A DNA stretch of 64,000 nt from Verrucomicrobiota bacterium (lineage in GTDB: Bacteria; Verrucomicrobiota; Verrucomicrobiia; Limisphaerales; UBA11320): assembly GCA_016199985.1 (NCBI GenBank), contig JACQFQ010000020.1:20978-84977 (forward strand), given 5' to 3'. Position 1 is the first letter of the stretch; each line of letters starts with the position of its first letter. The notes below the pieces were generated by a model that searched no databases, was not told the DNA's origin, and saw nothing but the letters and a program-made list of their open reading frames with translations. Shown in pieces: positions 12,001 through 20,600 of the stretch. Position numbers and translations under genes: made by a program.

Positions 12001-13846
12001 GGGTCGTATTGACCCGAATGTGGACGCTTCCGCGGAGCTGGAAATCCGTGAGCCCCATGCTGGTGACGTCGCCCTGCACATCCATCGCAACGCCGCCGTT
12101 CGCCAGGATGATCCCGCCTTCTCCGCTGGAGAGCAGTATCCCTCGAGGAGTAGCCGTCCCCCACCCTTTCCCTACGAAGATCTTGATGCCGCTCAGGGGA
12201 ATCTTTGTGACCGGGGAGGTCAGGTCCGCGGGCGACGGGGCGGCCGACGGCAACCTCCGGAGCGCCACGCTGCCGATCACCGTGATCAGATCAGCGATCG
12301 TGATCTCGCCCTGAAGGCTGAGAATGTTCTCGCCAGCGGAGCTGAAAGCCTCCAACGCCCGGAAGCCCACCGTCTTGCCCCCGACAAAACGAAGGATGGA
12401 CCCGCCGAGGGAGAAGGCGTTGGGCAGAGGCATGTCCGAATCGATCTTCCCCACCGGGGTCTGAGGGCTCCACAGAGCGGAGGCGCCAGGGGCCTGGAGG
12501 TCTGCCAGTTTGGCAAAGGGCGCGGTGGAAACCGGAGGATTGAAGGTCACACCCAGGCCGGAGTCGATCGTCAGGGTGCCCTTGGGGTCGGAAGGGGCGG
12601 AACCGGTCATCGTGATCAGCGCCACGCCATCCGTTGCCACCGTGTATTGGAAGCTGCCAACGGTAAAGAAGAAGGCCTGGGGGTCGGTCACCGGCGCGTT
12701 CTGGTCGACGCCAAAGGAGAGGAGGAAGTCGACGGACACGCTGACCGGGGCGCTACCGCTGACGGTTTGGCTGTTGACGCCGGCGTCCGGGAAGTTCGCG
12801 ACCTGGCTGAGGTTGGCGGTGGTGGTCCGGGTGAGCTTGATATGGAGGTCGTAGGAAATCTTGGTCCCGACATTATTCGGGTTCACGGACCCGGGGACCA
12901 CCGGGGTCAGGGTGTTGATGAATGTCCCAAAGGATTGGTCAGTGGGGCTGACCGTGTCGCGTAGGAAAGTATCGAGCCGGGTGAAGAAGTCAGATTGCAG
13001 CGCGGTGTTCAGTCCCGAGGCCGTGATCAAACTGGCATACGAACTGGAAACGAGAAGCGGGAATCCGGTCGTGAGTTGAGTACGGCTCAGGAGGCCGTTA
13101 ATCGCGCTAAACAACGCTGTGAGACCCGCGCGGAGGGATGAAACCTTGGTGAGATTGGTCGGAGGCGGAGGCGCGAACGGAGACGAAGGATCTGAGAGGT
13201 CCTGGAGCGAAAGGCCGGCAACGGGGACGTGAGAATCTAAAGGCGATGTGGAGGAGTCGTTTGCGACGGAGGGCGGCGCGAGACCGATCCGCTGGCTGGC
13301 GGTGAGCTGATCGAGAACTCCAAAAACGGTGTCCGTATTGACCTTCGGGCTGCTGATCGCCGCGGGCGCCTCTGAGGAGGTCGCCGCGACGCCGGAAGCC
13401 GGGGCGTTTGCCTGGGTTTGATTCGCAGCGGCGGGGTCGCTGGCCTTTGAGTCAGCGGAGGGCGCGGAGCTGTTAGTCGAGAGCGGGGTGGCAGCCTGGA
13501 CGCTTTCGGAGGAGGCCGTTGTTCCCTGGCTCGCAGCGCCCGGATTCGGTGAGCTGGAAGGAGTATCCGGAGAGGCTTCCGGAGGTGGCGCGTTGATAGG
13601 AATCGGGGTCGCGCCGACGAACAATTGGTCGACCTGCTGCATCGGGTTATATCCGAGCTGCGTGTCCGGTTTGGTCTCGGCGAAAGCGTCGAATGGGTGC
13701 GTCTGGAGTTCGACGGCAGTGGAAGCGGAGGGAGAAGAATGCAACAGGGCTGCCGCTGCCATGGCGGAAACATCGCCGGAAAGAAGGAGCCTAGGCTCCA
13801 GTCTTTCGAGGTCAAAACGGCCCCTCGACTGTTGATCAACGAACAT
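1..13846 (-). CDS. Giant LEPR-XLL / RTX / Calx-beta / SdrD-B multidomain secreted protein, C-terminus cut by window edge
   Basis: A single reading frame stays open for 4,615 codons from an ATG at 13846 to the left edge, so the gene is partial. The N-terminus carries LEPRLLLSG at residues 16-24, the LEPR-XLL signature of very large surface proteins in planctomycetes and relatives. A Ser/Ala/Pro/Thr-rich stretch follows (about 90-175), then about 3,000 residues of beta-rich sequence with recurring modules (clear copies near residues 560, 696, 988 and 1329). RTX nonapeptides of the GGxGxD type occupy about 3306-3566. After them come an SdrD-like B domain (about 3576-3650), about five Calx-beta domains (3705-4340, several ending in IxDD), a second B domain (about 4346-4456), a short RTX patch (about 4469-4491) and a third B domain running off the edge. 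There is no classical signal peptide. Role inferred: calcium-stabilised extracellular adhesin or matrix protein. The start was chosen because it places the LEPR motif at the usual distance from the N-terminus. Confidence 0.88.
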   Translation of the reverse strand, partial: MFVDQQSRGRFDLERLEPRLLLSGDVSAMAAAALLHSSPSASTAVELQTHPFDAFAETKPDTQLGYNPMQQVDQLFVGATPIPINAPPPEASPDTPSSSPNPGAASQGTTASSESVQAATPLSTNSSAPSADSKASDPAAANQTQANAPASGVAATSSEAPAAISSPKVNTDTVFGVLDQLTASQRIGLAPPSVANDSSTSPLDSHVPVAGLSLQDLSDPSSPFAPPPPTNLTKVSSLRAGLTALFSAINGLLSRTQLTTGFPLLVSSSYASLITASGLNTALQSDFFTRLDTFLRDTVSPTDQSFGTFINTLTPVVPGSVNPNNVGTKISYDLHIKLTRTTTANLSQVANFPDAGVNSQTVSGSAPVSVSVDFLLSFGVDQNAPVTDPQAFFFTVGSFQYTVATDGVALITMTGSAPSDPKGTLTIDSGLGVTFNPPVSTAPFAKLADLQAPGASALWSPQTPVGKIDSDMPLPNAFSLGGSILRFVGGKTVGFRALEAFSSAGENILSLQGEITIADLITVIGSVALRRLPSAAPSPADLTSPVTKIPLSGIKIFVGKGWGTATPRGILLSSGEGGIILANGGVAMDVQGDVTSMGLTDFQLRGSVHIRVNTTHATVDEAIPPFEFLQNLTGSTAPAARVQFDSAAVVIQVEGRQQLNIAKHFILNGDFSYRSSLEVSGSDETFRLDVVVKNFDLFIGEGEGTDTAKGFRVNEGTLALLVRRSPDGKSRIALDVFGRVSLVGIDKVFFNGSAHVRFNTLGLVNETLTVPGNAPITVAFTALDQQGTLEHPYICVAGTMLLDINYLGLIQIGGDFAIERTTTEGTSSSTALSSETISLDPVQFATGFSDIARGDALYLRLKQNIADEVTRLTADGYEVLGITTTVNGSISQIGGSFKNFDNASRTFNLSQHRRDHVRALASDLAVDLTTQLGHPFTVSFVEGALQEGGMDIASQNANFSDVQMQVRKVSAHKTETIVYRVAARDVTVFIGDGTMTVTRTSGGGATVDFPTDAKGVKIEHGSLALLLELTPANPSASTPGSHKYAIDARGSAALIGFPEIQLQTDVRVRINTLGQLPSSSTFRLFTDPFTLCGTSSLVTVDPDVDQGGTLADPFVRVDARVKLNLFDFVQASGVVSFQKTTENNDSTAETKEISSFHQGSSDVDIAIQKILFPLGVSSIRSEFDPAHVSSTDPDIGDLASFLRYQQLLNDIRQQISAVEAANVGAHVTKIHAVVNGSISSFGGAYANRDRESHHDDLAENRRDHVLGLAAALKRDLGVDVEFEGGTTNGGGHATQNDQNANFSGIKFTIKKPAPGKTQILIGAADVKAFAGYVTGDFETAPDSAKIGVQLTGGKFGMLLIIDPSAPSTARKKLAFHAEGTLAIKFGTSKVQLVGSGHLTIDVNTIRDGVDKDVVVEDPITGVKIATIKLFYVEELRRAAIDATLGINGFSLNGRFVLERFDPESPTSPLDLRNATGALLVRFFTDGSPPLFVALSGFDISTAGVQDWVIQLKRIADWIETLRGSSFFNTSIPLTGKTLGELFDVAQDYLQDFYSRIVFMDLEGNGTLSSDVADHGKLTSDVSFFLLVNGAATPTKVTIHASATTDNETLSSGQTPLGKLADDVTAAINTAFASTEFAGLLHAYVRDVEAVDRNGLPTRRRTITIGNVPGKLVNRIRLTRASSTDETFKLLGYTDGQEAVEHPQPNAEEALLDYISNNVPGASAVRHLLGLALDPGDVLATDLHFHWTKTLTTHFGDSLSFLDGFGNISGSGDISLSATIDLTTTLGVDLTPVETPKLRNAILVPPPSNGRITDDAAFTVLLNADRKSGLGTGARYTVNLAKSATLTNSSVQQLADDLNTAFTVASNTANSADKLSTHLQAIVVGNSLVLAVKDAELGAINTIEVNADSNNVAVTEIGLPTGFKALSKVKGVFFQGLAITASVTASASSLTFSARLGGGEGIIAFGSTGGSLTGQLGVTVSLFDPGSSSGSSTRVFISTLISDLTRVAAYIHPTLTTTAAIDLVLPNLTVTTPGFGSLIDPDDNTLRVFIPDISDLHVNSSPFDATTNNKGIFITLPEFGAFQHFNCLTVIDLLGGLTKLGSQLENIRGFEFIKDPLPGVGVSLGQILDAGSKLLDAVSNILRGDASTLEQLSHDLEAALGLPSHSLVFTVDHVANPTLDNTHRSVVFDPPGSNNGIRFDAVVPSGTFAKLRVKFEDDNRYASGLDRAEAAYDDVKRVLTIYYNATFTKAQTIVAAVDHLIATAGPRAPPVHASLDSTTGGDGSGAVSQTSIRAELTFTAIYTQNLPFYIRLADYVSRLPDSPFGPVKALLGGLAELVSIEASGNVSIALSATFRLSLGIDISNSCRPMPFLNDSNYAGPNTGTGIFLQAAVRGTNLEFKAGGLLGLRVRNGTMTFDADGDPTTAGPNDSASVSLLLKDRNGSGRHYFLRDTLFDLANFDLQAHAGFSVVLPVYGPGGIALGATSDNNGDGFADNSLALLVPDLVRLLGGNAAGVRFAAPDIASLFQSLNVCQIIRSSPVLLDGLDALLGAIEDGLRSKVLNQNLPLVGDKLASAANSIADFRNGLLASIRQKLAEAGDPIGLVKEAIFNALGSAGLNILAKVNADGQLVDGTGAVITPDDGGYLTRVVPITDFNDVQITCVGDAIDFKIRLIKRADIVDTSANPIKFDIGVPGFGLSVDGNVKITLGFDLKLYFGVSLSQGFYFRTDFRPPGGGSTAEDELRVFFAVTIPGLHARGELFFLQLDVSDESNGLDAKGHHRDVTAFSGYFIVDIKDPSGNDGKLTLEDLRRPGLSLGDVISAKLGAKAEIHLDLAISFDGNTDFPRLLAEFDLSWKFEIGKPVETPSIAINNVQLDVGTFISHLIGPILTEIKKVTEPLQPVVTFLTSPIPVLSDLAGRPFTMLDLAETFGAITPSSRKFIEAILTIIDIANNVPVTGGEVLIPLGSIQITQDRHGTASGVAIPGTGSSNTSPSDHVGSAGPLGPISRFFKKLEDIGIKFPILDISAIAQLFMGKPVSLIEYHLPVLDLKASFKVTIPIFGPLVIFFGGEIGVKIDLTIGYDTYGLAKFFSSSDKDPLVLFDGFFIKDVDDHGVDVPEITIHGGLFVGGGVDLVIAEAGVKGGIYADILFNLNDTDGDGRVRVSEIISNAKKDIRCIFDITGEVYAEAELFLTIHFFFFDVNMEWKFARITILKFEITCPTPVLAHFTDGPHISENKFDGRGGAGKLVLHIGKYASLRDVDDTTDGDEVVILKHVDGAPGDADGEVVEVSFNGIKQTFHGVKSIVADGGAGNDTIDMKDLLSPSGGVDGGHGSGDELDAVLGGDGNDLILASQGGGKYFGGDGNDIITAPDGATVGYEFHGNGGDDRLTGANGPDSLFGEAGNDTIYGNAGMDHLFGGAGNDVILGGADDDEIEGNEGRDKLYGEAGDDGIKGGADDDEIYGGAGNDRLVGNGGGDLIDGGEGDDVIVGDEGVIAAGLSPVRVTGIDGVGNDVLIGAGGADVIFGCGGSDWIFGGARVLGGSLTPVALDGVDFIDGGDGDDFIFADDAGGAGQESFPGASISGGAWLDLARDHIRDITEHGIAAVRVELHRASDSALLAATLSDSNGNYRFDGLPPGDYYLQFETPAVTDIDGTPVSSPLVFVTANQGADDTIDSDADPVTRKTSVATLGEGESAEHVDVGFESTALQINIDNPSVKEGDSGFSDLVFTVTLSQPVTDQVLVCYKTLDGTAIEDADYLGAEWTLVFKPGETSHTITIKVRGDNIDEGDSETMRVQICDVIQGLSRDNIVVTRTIGTGTIIDDDNPPVVSIDDGRQIGTHETDKLEYVIRLSNPSSRPFTVLYQTNQIVGPDGLLLPDSATEGKDYVRVVSSVTFNPLETEKVIQVTTIGDTLNEFDEAVGVSIELPYATPKSLATIGDDRAIARIIDDDPMPFLRITPVATSVVEGQAGDTPVKLKITLVDPTTNLLEPSGRFVNVTWSTSSGTASVLGSDTEKPDVEYSFDHVRFAPGETEKTIVVNVIGDQKVEGNEYFYVNLLMADYAVLDPTDQTQNHATVTIIDDESGDPGPWYVQFAKSRYDVDEGGNTEIKIVRAPNSSEPDAVLWISFATAVKGDPGPGVDYQGNFTLAGPQKRLLISFADNENEKTLKINAFTDRLYEGDEFVVFSLANPTGGPVRAPISRTVLVIHDLQPAPVFRILDSSVDENAPGFAFVTVLATLPDDVTLGAGLVSSVRWQTRDGTAKAGAPDLDYVAADHPAVAIDPEAILFTAADFGGPDADPFQQVASKVIHVQINDLSVPEPTENFHVDLLEASNATIARAENTVEIRDNDKVSVNGFIFQDLNRNGRYDPDVDSKLPGVIVTITDISGVPQTLAPTDALGVWSANVLTGAVKVEVTNIGAVLVGAECSTRNNPLNANVDYLTTQLKEIGFAITPKTTTAPGSTGSALIFNDDTVYGGPGNDFIDAGAGDDWVVGGHWLGPGCACAGKPYSAEVTRVSSTGPNPRIIRAYVDPASLGALGSVSGRVWVDFVSPGGGATDGNAKQDPGEPGLANVQVNLFDDQWTLVGTRYTDSTGVYRFDKLAPCNYVVQFVLPDGFKFT
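3160..3931 (-). repeat. RTX (GGxGxDxx) calcium-binding repeat block within the giant protein
   Basis: Read on the minus strand, this stretch encodes successive glycine/aspartate nonapeptides such as GGAGNDTID, GGDGNDII, GNAGMDHLFGGAGND and GGDGDDFI. These are hemolysin-type repeats that form parallel beta-rolls when they bind Ca2+. In DNA terms the block is a run of degenerate gcc/gtc-rich units. A second very short patch (GGPGNDFIDAGAGDD) lies at about 375-440, separated from this block by Calx-beta and B domains. Confidence 0.85.
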
Positions 13847-13922
13847 TACTGACTGGCTTCCGGGCGATCTCAGGTGGAAGCCGAGACCGATGCATGCGAG
13901 GCAAAGGCGATGCAGTGCGAAT

Positions 13923-13951
13923 GAGATACTCGGAGCGCGAACGAGAGTCAA
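13923..13951 (-). promoter_or_regulatory. Candidate sigma70-type promoter for the giant gene
   Basis: On the minus strand a TTGACT -35 box (13946-13951) is followed after 17 bp by TATCTC (13923-13928). The -35 matches the consensus well and the -10 only partly (first three bases). It lies about 75 bp upstream of the ATG at 13846. The rest of the 438-bp divergent spacer (13847-14284) shows no other gene or RNA that I can recognise. Confidence 0.35.
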
Positions 13952-14284
13952 GAAAGCAGTGGGAAAAACCGAACCGCAGGCACGGGCGCAGCGCTCTGGA
14001 CGACAGGGTTGCAAGGATTATTCTCCTCCTACGGAAAACTGGATGGACACCACGATCCAGCAGATAGACTGCGGCGTCCAAGCGCTGAGCCCCTCATTCC
14101 CTGACGCCACGCGCGTGATCTCGGGGATCCGGGCTTCCCCTTGGACCTTCCTGCGCTCGAGTTCACCCATGATCGGGCCGAGTGCGTTGCTCTTCTCATT
14201 TTTCCGGGGCGGAGAGCGCAGACCGGGAGCTTTGCCAACGGTTAGATCTGGCCGTCGACCTGTTCCGATTCCACACTGCCGCGC

Positions 14285-14617
14285 ATGTCCAGATTGCTGG
14301 TCGACCTCTTGAATGCCATTTTGCTCGGGCTCGTGTTCATCGGGGTTCCGGCGGCCGCGAGCGCGCGCTTTCTCGGAGTCCACATCTCCTCCTCCGGCCA
14401 AACCCGCCAGCTGATCCTCGGCGGACTCGGACTCGGACTCGCCGCGAACGCTCTGTCCGCCCTGCTGCTCGCCAAAAAGAAGCCCACGCGAGCGACCTTG
14501 CTGCGATGGACCGCGGTGTTCGCCGCTCTGCTCACCCTGGCGGGGCTGGAGGCCGCCGGGATCATCGGATTCGCGTGGCTCCGACATGCGCTCCGGTGGA
14601 TAAAAGGTCTCTTCTGA
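14285..14617 (+). CDS. Small hypothetical membrane protein (110 aa)
   Basis: The frame encodes 110 residues with about three hydrophobic segments (roughly residues 8-27, 43-63 and 76-98) separated by short charged loops, including KKKPTR at about 64-69. It ends with an amphipathic basic tail. No family was recognised. It starts with ATG and lies divergent to the giant gene and 70 bp upstream of the M36 protease gene on the same strand. The hydrophobic pattern and plus-strand context favour it over the minus-strand frames here, which are Arg/Glu/Pro-rich and look like shadows. Any role in secretion or processing of the neighbouring giant proteins is speculative. Confidence 0.55.
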   Translation: MSRLLVDLLNAILLGLVFIGVPAAASARFLGVHISSSGQTRQLILGGLGLGLAANALSALLLAKKKPTRATLLRWTAVFAALLTLAGLEAAGIIGFAWLRHALRWIKGLF

Positions 14618-14687
14618 CCACTCCGGTTGCCGATCTCTCATTTGACTTCCCGAACCCTGGAAGCGAGTGGTCTAGTGGTGTTCCTTT

Positions 14688-17600
14688 GTGCCTGGTTCTA
14701 TGCGTATTTGGCCGACGTTCCCGAGCCTGAGTAGCCGCTTCCTGCTGCTCAGCGCCTGGGTCGCCTGGATGGGATTCGGCGCCGCGAGCGTCCTCGCGTT
14801 CCATTCCAGCGAGAGCCTCCCTCCCATCGATCGCCGGATTCCGGCCAACCTCGGCGCCAAGGAGGCCCAAGCCCTCCTGCCCTCGCGCGCCGCCGCGGAA
14901 AGTCATCTGAGGGATCTGCTCCCCTCCGCTCAAATCAGCTACGACCCCATCACCGGCTCGCCCGCGTTCATACGATGCCTCGACGGCTGCCTCACGGGGC
15001 CGAATGGAGCTGGCAAAGGAGTGTCGCTCGCCTCGGTCAACGCGATCCCGCGAACTCAGGCGCATCGTCCGCTGCGCGCCTTTCTCAAGGAACACGCCGC
15101 GCTGTTCGGGCACGGAGCCGAAATCCTGGGCGATCTGACGCCTTCCCGCGACGATCTCACCGCGCGCACCGGGCTAAGATCCATCTCCTTCGCGCAGCGC
15201 TGCCAGGCGATTCCCATCCTCGACGCCGTGATGATCGCCCATATCACCGCGCGCGGAGAACTGCTCTCCCTTTCGAGCACGTTCCTCGCCGACGCCGAGG
15301 CGGCCGCGACGCGGTGGTCGCCGCAACCCGCGGCCCTGGCGGGTCAACCTCCCGTGACGTCCGTCGACGCGATCATCGCGGCGGCCGAAAACCTCGGCGA
15401 AACGATCGACGCGTCGCAGATTGTCCCGATCGACGCCGCGCCCTTGGGGGCCGAACAAAGGCGGGAGTTCAAGGTCGGCCGATTCCCCGGCAACACGCGA
15501 TGCCAATTGCGCTGGACGCCGATCAACCCATCAACGATGACCCTCTGCTGGCAGGTGGAGCTGACGCGAACGCAAGGCGGCGAGCGCTACCAGGTTTTCA
15601 TCGACGCCAGAACGCGCGACACGCTGATCCGGCGATGCCTGACCGTCTATGAGCAGCCCATCACCCTCAATGTGTTCACCCACGACAGCCCGAGTCCTTT
15701 CTCGCCGGGCTTTGCGAAACCGAGCGCCCAACAACCTCCGACGGCGCCTCGAACCCTGGTGACCTGGACGGCGCTCGACGCCCACGCGTCGCCCCTGGGG
15801 TGGATCGCCGACGGCGAAAACGAGACGCGCGGGAACAATGTGCAAGCGGCCCTTGACTTGAACGCGGACGACTTCCCCGATCTCCCCAGGCCCCAGGGTT
15901 TCCCTTTCCGAGTCTTTTCGCCGCCCCTGGACCTGAGCCTGCCCGCGGACCAGAACCAGGACGCCGCGGTTGTGCAGCTTTTCTACTGGTGCAACTGGAT
16001 GCACGATCGTCTGTATCAACTCGGGTTCACGGAGTCGGCGGGGAATTTCCAGAAGGACAATCTGGGCCGGGGCGGACAGGACGGAGATCCCGTGATCGCG
16101 GACGCGCAGGATGGATCGGGCGTGAACAACGCCAACTTCACTCCGGCGCCCGACGGGGAGCCGGGGCGGATTCAGATGTACGTGTTCGATGGCGTCGATC
16201 CCACGCGGGACGGCGACCTCGACGCGGAAATCATCCTCCACGAATACACGCACGGCCTGAGCACGCGACTGGTCGGCGGAGGCGTGGGGCTCACCACGCT
16301 GCAAGCCGGAGGGCTCGGCGAGGGCTGGTCCGATTTCTACGCGCTGTCGCTGCTCAGCGAATCGGGCGACGACCCGAACGCGTGCTACGCGATGGGCGGC
16401 TATGTGACGCGAGGGTTCTTCGGACTTGAGGAGAACTACTACTTCGGGATCCGGCGCTATCCCTACACCACCGACCTCTCGAAGAATCCGCTCACCTTCA
16501 AGGACATTGACCCCGGCCAGGCGACGTCGCACCCGTCAGCGCCGCGCAACCCCGTTTTCCCCTTCTCCTCCGCGCTGGCGTCCGAGGTGCACAACCAGGG
16601 CGAAGTGTGGTGCGTCACGCTGTGGGAAGCCCGCGCCGCGCTGATCCGCAAGCACGGATGGGAAACGGGGAACGAGCTGATGCTGCGGATCGTGACCGAT
16701 GGCATGAAGCTCACGCCGCCAAACCCGAATTTCCTGCAAGCGCGCGACGGCATCCTGCAAGCCGACCTCGTGGCGAACGGCGGCGCGAATCTGGGGGAGC
16801 TCTGGACAGCGTTCGCGCGTCGAGGAATGGGCTTCAGCGCGCGATCCCCGGTGAGCAGCACGACCAGCGGCGTCCGTGAGGCCCGCGATCTCCCCGACGC
16901 GCTGGCGCTGGACCGGGTCAATGGATTCGTTTTCACGGGCCCGGTCGGCGGACCCTTCTTCACGGGCTGCCAGACACTGCGCGTCACCAACACCCAGAGC
17001 GGCCCGGTCCGATGGACGCTCAGCAACACGGCGGAGTGGCTCTCAGCCGAGCCCTCCGAAGGCCTGCTTCCGCCCGAGTCCGCCGTGGACATCCAACTCT
17101 GCCTCGCCGCCCCCGCCCTCGACCTGAATCGCGGCCGCTACCTCGCGGAGTTGACGGTGACCAACCTGGAAAGCGGAGTGGCTCAGTCGCGGTCCGTGGA
17201 TTTGAGAGCCCTTCAGTTCACGACAATGCCGTTCGCCGACGACTTCGAGGAAAAGGAACTGCGCCCGGAATGGCTCGTGGCGAATCCGCCCTTCGGACGC
17301 GTTCAAATCACGAGTCTCGGCGGGCCGCATGGAGGCGACACGCATCTGACCTTCGACAGCAACAGCGAAGGCCTCCCCGCGAGAAACGAGCTCACAGTCG
17401 GCCTGGACATGCGCGGCTGGACCAACGTGGTGTTGCGCTTCTGGGCGAAGGAATTCAACGACGAGCCCAATCCGCCTCCGCCCAGTCCTTTCCTCGACGG
17501 CGCGGACTTCGACGGCGTCTCGATCAGCGTCGATGGCAGTCTCTGGTACGAGGCGCAGAGCCTGCGCGAGCTCTCCAGCACCAACCGGGAGCTGGTCGTG

Positions 17601-20600
17601 CGCCTGGACGAAACGGTCGCCCGATACGCGCTCCATTACAACGAGCGCTTCCAGATCCGATTCACCCAATTCGACAACTATCCCATCCCTGTGGACGGGA
17701 TCGCGATCGATGATGTCAGCGTCACGGGAACGCCCGCCGGGCGCTTTCACCTGGAACTTCCGGATGTGGTGAGAGAGGGCGCGGCGGACGCTTCGCTCGG
17801 GAAGATCGTCCTGTCGATTCCCGCGTCGCGCGATGTCACGTTTCTGCTCTCAACCGCGGAGCCCACGGAGATTGACATCCCGGGGAGCGCAATCGTCCGC
17901 GCTGGGCAAAGCGCGGCGCAGTTCGCCATACGAGCCCGGGACAACCCGGTTCTGGACGGAACGCGACGAGCGCACATCAGCGCGCAAGCGCAGGGGTATT
18001 TTGGCGACCCGGGGGTGTTGATGGTGGGCGATGATGAAACCGCCCGGATGACATTGACCCTGCCCCCCCAGGTGACCGAGGCCAGCGGGCTCCTCATGAA
18101 CGCAGGACATCTGGAGATCGATCAGCCCGCGGCCCGAAACATCCAAGTCACGCTCCGCTCCAGCGCGGCGGACAAGCTCTCAGTGCCCGACTTCGTTGTG
18201 GTGCCCGCGGGGGCCCAAGGAGTCGACTTTGACCTGATGCTTCTCAAGGACAAGGAGCTCACCGGCCCCATCCAGCTAAAGGTCTCCGCCGAAGTCTCCG
18301 GATGGGAAACCAACGCGGCGACGACGCTCTATATCGACATCGATCCCGCGGCGCTCTCTCTGTCGCTCCCGGGGATCACGAGCGAAGGCAATCCGCCGGT
18401 GACGGCGACCGTCCTCCTCAGCGGGACGGTGAAAACGAACGTTGTCGTCACGCTGACCCCGGAGACGCCGGATTCCCTCCTCGCGCCGGCGCAGATCATT
18501 CTGCTCGCGGGACAATCCGGCGCGACGTTCAAGATTTCCGCGGTCGACAACAGCATCGCCGAGGGAGGGCGCGATGTGGCGCTGAGGGCGGAGGCGATCG
18601 GGTTCGTCGCGGGAAGGGCCTTTATTCATCTGCTGGATGACGAAACGCCCCCCGCGCCGTATGGCCCGACTCCATCCGACACCGCGACGAACCAATCTCC
18701 GAAGCTCGAACTGCGATGGCACGCGGGGCTGGGGGATATTCTGGTGAACGGCGATTTCGAGTCGGGCGACTTCCGCGGATGGCAGCGGGCGTCGGAGAGC
18801 GCGGTCGGCTGGGTGATCAACGACGGGACCGTGAACCCCGACGGACCCGACATCCCCGCCCCGGCCTTCGAGGGAGACTTCTCCGCTCTCGTGTCGCAGG
18901 ACGCGCCCGGCCGGCACGAGCTTTTTCAGGACGTCGCGATCCCGCCCGACGCCAAGTCCGCCACGCTCTCCTGGTTCCATTTCATCCACAACCACGGCCC
19001 GGAGTATTTCAACCCCTCGCAGCAGTTCCGCGTGGAGATCCTCAATGACGACGGAGTGGTTCAGGAAACCGCCTTCGCGACACAGCCCGGCGACCCGCTC
19101 TCGGTGGAATGGACGCGCGTGGAGCATGACCTGACCCGCCATCGCGGCGAAACGTTGCGCATCCGCTTCGTCGAGGACGACGCCCTCGGCTACATCAATG
19201 TGGGCCTGGACAATGTGAAGCTCGAGCTCAGCGGCACAGGGCGCACTGACTTTGAGGTTTACCTGTCGAGAGATCCTGACATTCACGCGAAAGATCTCGC
19301 GGGGCTCTCGCCGACGAACACGTTCACGGTCTCCGGGCTGCCTCCCTCCACGGATTTCTACTGGCAGGTTGTCGCGGTGAAGGCGGGGGTCCGGACCGCG
19401 GGCCCGGTCTGGCGATTTCAAACGCGCGGCGTGGGAGACATGGATCATTTTGAATGGTCCGACACACCCGGGCTCATCCGGTCCGGCGAGCCTTTCCACG
19501 CGACGCTGACGGCGCGCGACGTGTTCGGCTTTGTCGCGACGAACTTCTCCGGCGTCGCGCGGCTCAGGGCGCAGGCGGGCGACGGCAACACGGACACCGT
19601 GCTGATCACGGAGGTCGACCCGGGCAAGGACGATCAGGTGGAGTTGGGCAATGTGTCCAGCGGCCCGGCGGACGTGAGCGGTTGGCAGGTGGTTTTCTAC
19701 GATCTGGATCGGTGGCCGAAGCCGAAGGCGACTTTCGTGATCCCGCGCGACACGATTCTCGCGCCTGGAGGAACCTGCGTCATTCGGGAGGGCGGCAAGG
19801 CGCCCGGAGCGTTTCCCCTGTTCCAGCTGGGGCAGAGCGTCGGCTGGGGATTCCTGCTCATCGGCCAACCCGTCGCGGTGGCGCTGCTGGACCCGGCCAC
19901 GAATCTCGTCGACGTCGTTTGCGCGGTGGACGCGGATCCGTCCGCCATCACGTTGCCGGTTCCCATCCCTCCGCAGGCATGGACCGGAGTGCCGCTCGCC
20001 CCCATCACACAGCAGAGCAACACCTGGCAGCGCGTCGGAGATCGCGACCGCAATTCGAACCGCGACTGGATCGTCGCGGATCGAAGCATGGGGAAGGCCA
20101 ACACCGGGCTCGCCCTCCCGTTCAAGGCTTCCAACGCCTTCGATCTTGCGCCGACATCCGTCGCCGACTTCGTGCAGGGCGCGTGGTCGGGTTCGCTTGC
20201 GATCCAGGGCAGCGCTCCTGCGATCACCCTGCGGGCGGATGACGGCGCGCGCCACGCCGGCGCCTCTTCTCCCATCGGCCTTGTTGCGCTGGACGACATC
20301 GCGCTCTCCCGCGTGGGTCGCCCGGCCTTCTCGCTGATCGATCAACGATTCACCCTCAGCTATGTCATCAGCAACTCGGGCCCGTCGATCGCCCAGGGCG
20401 TTTCGTTGCTGGACGCATTTCCATTGGGAATCAGCCTGGAGTCGGCGTCCGTGCCGGATGGCTCCGCCGAGATCAGCCCCAGGCAAGTCCTCTGCCATCT
20501 GCCCAGCCTGGCGGCGGGCGCGAGCGCGCGGGTCGCGCTGACATTCTCGGGCAACGATCCAGGCGCCTACACCAACCGCGCCGAGCTGATCCTTCCCGCG

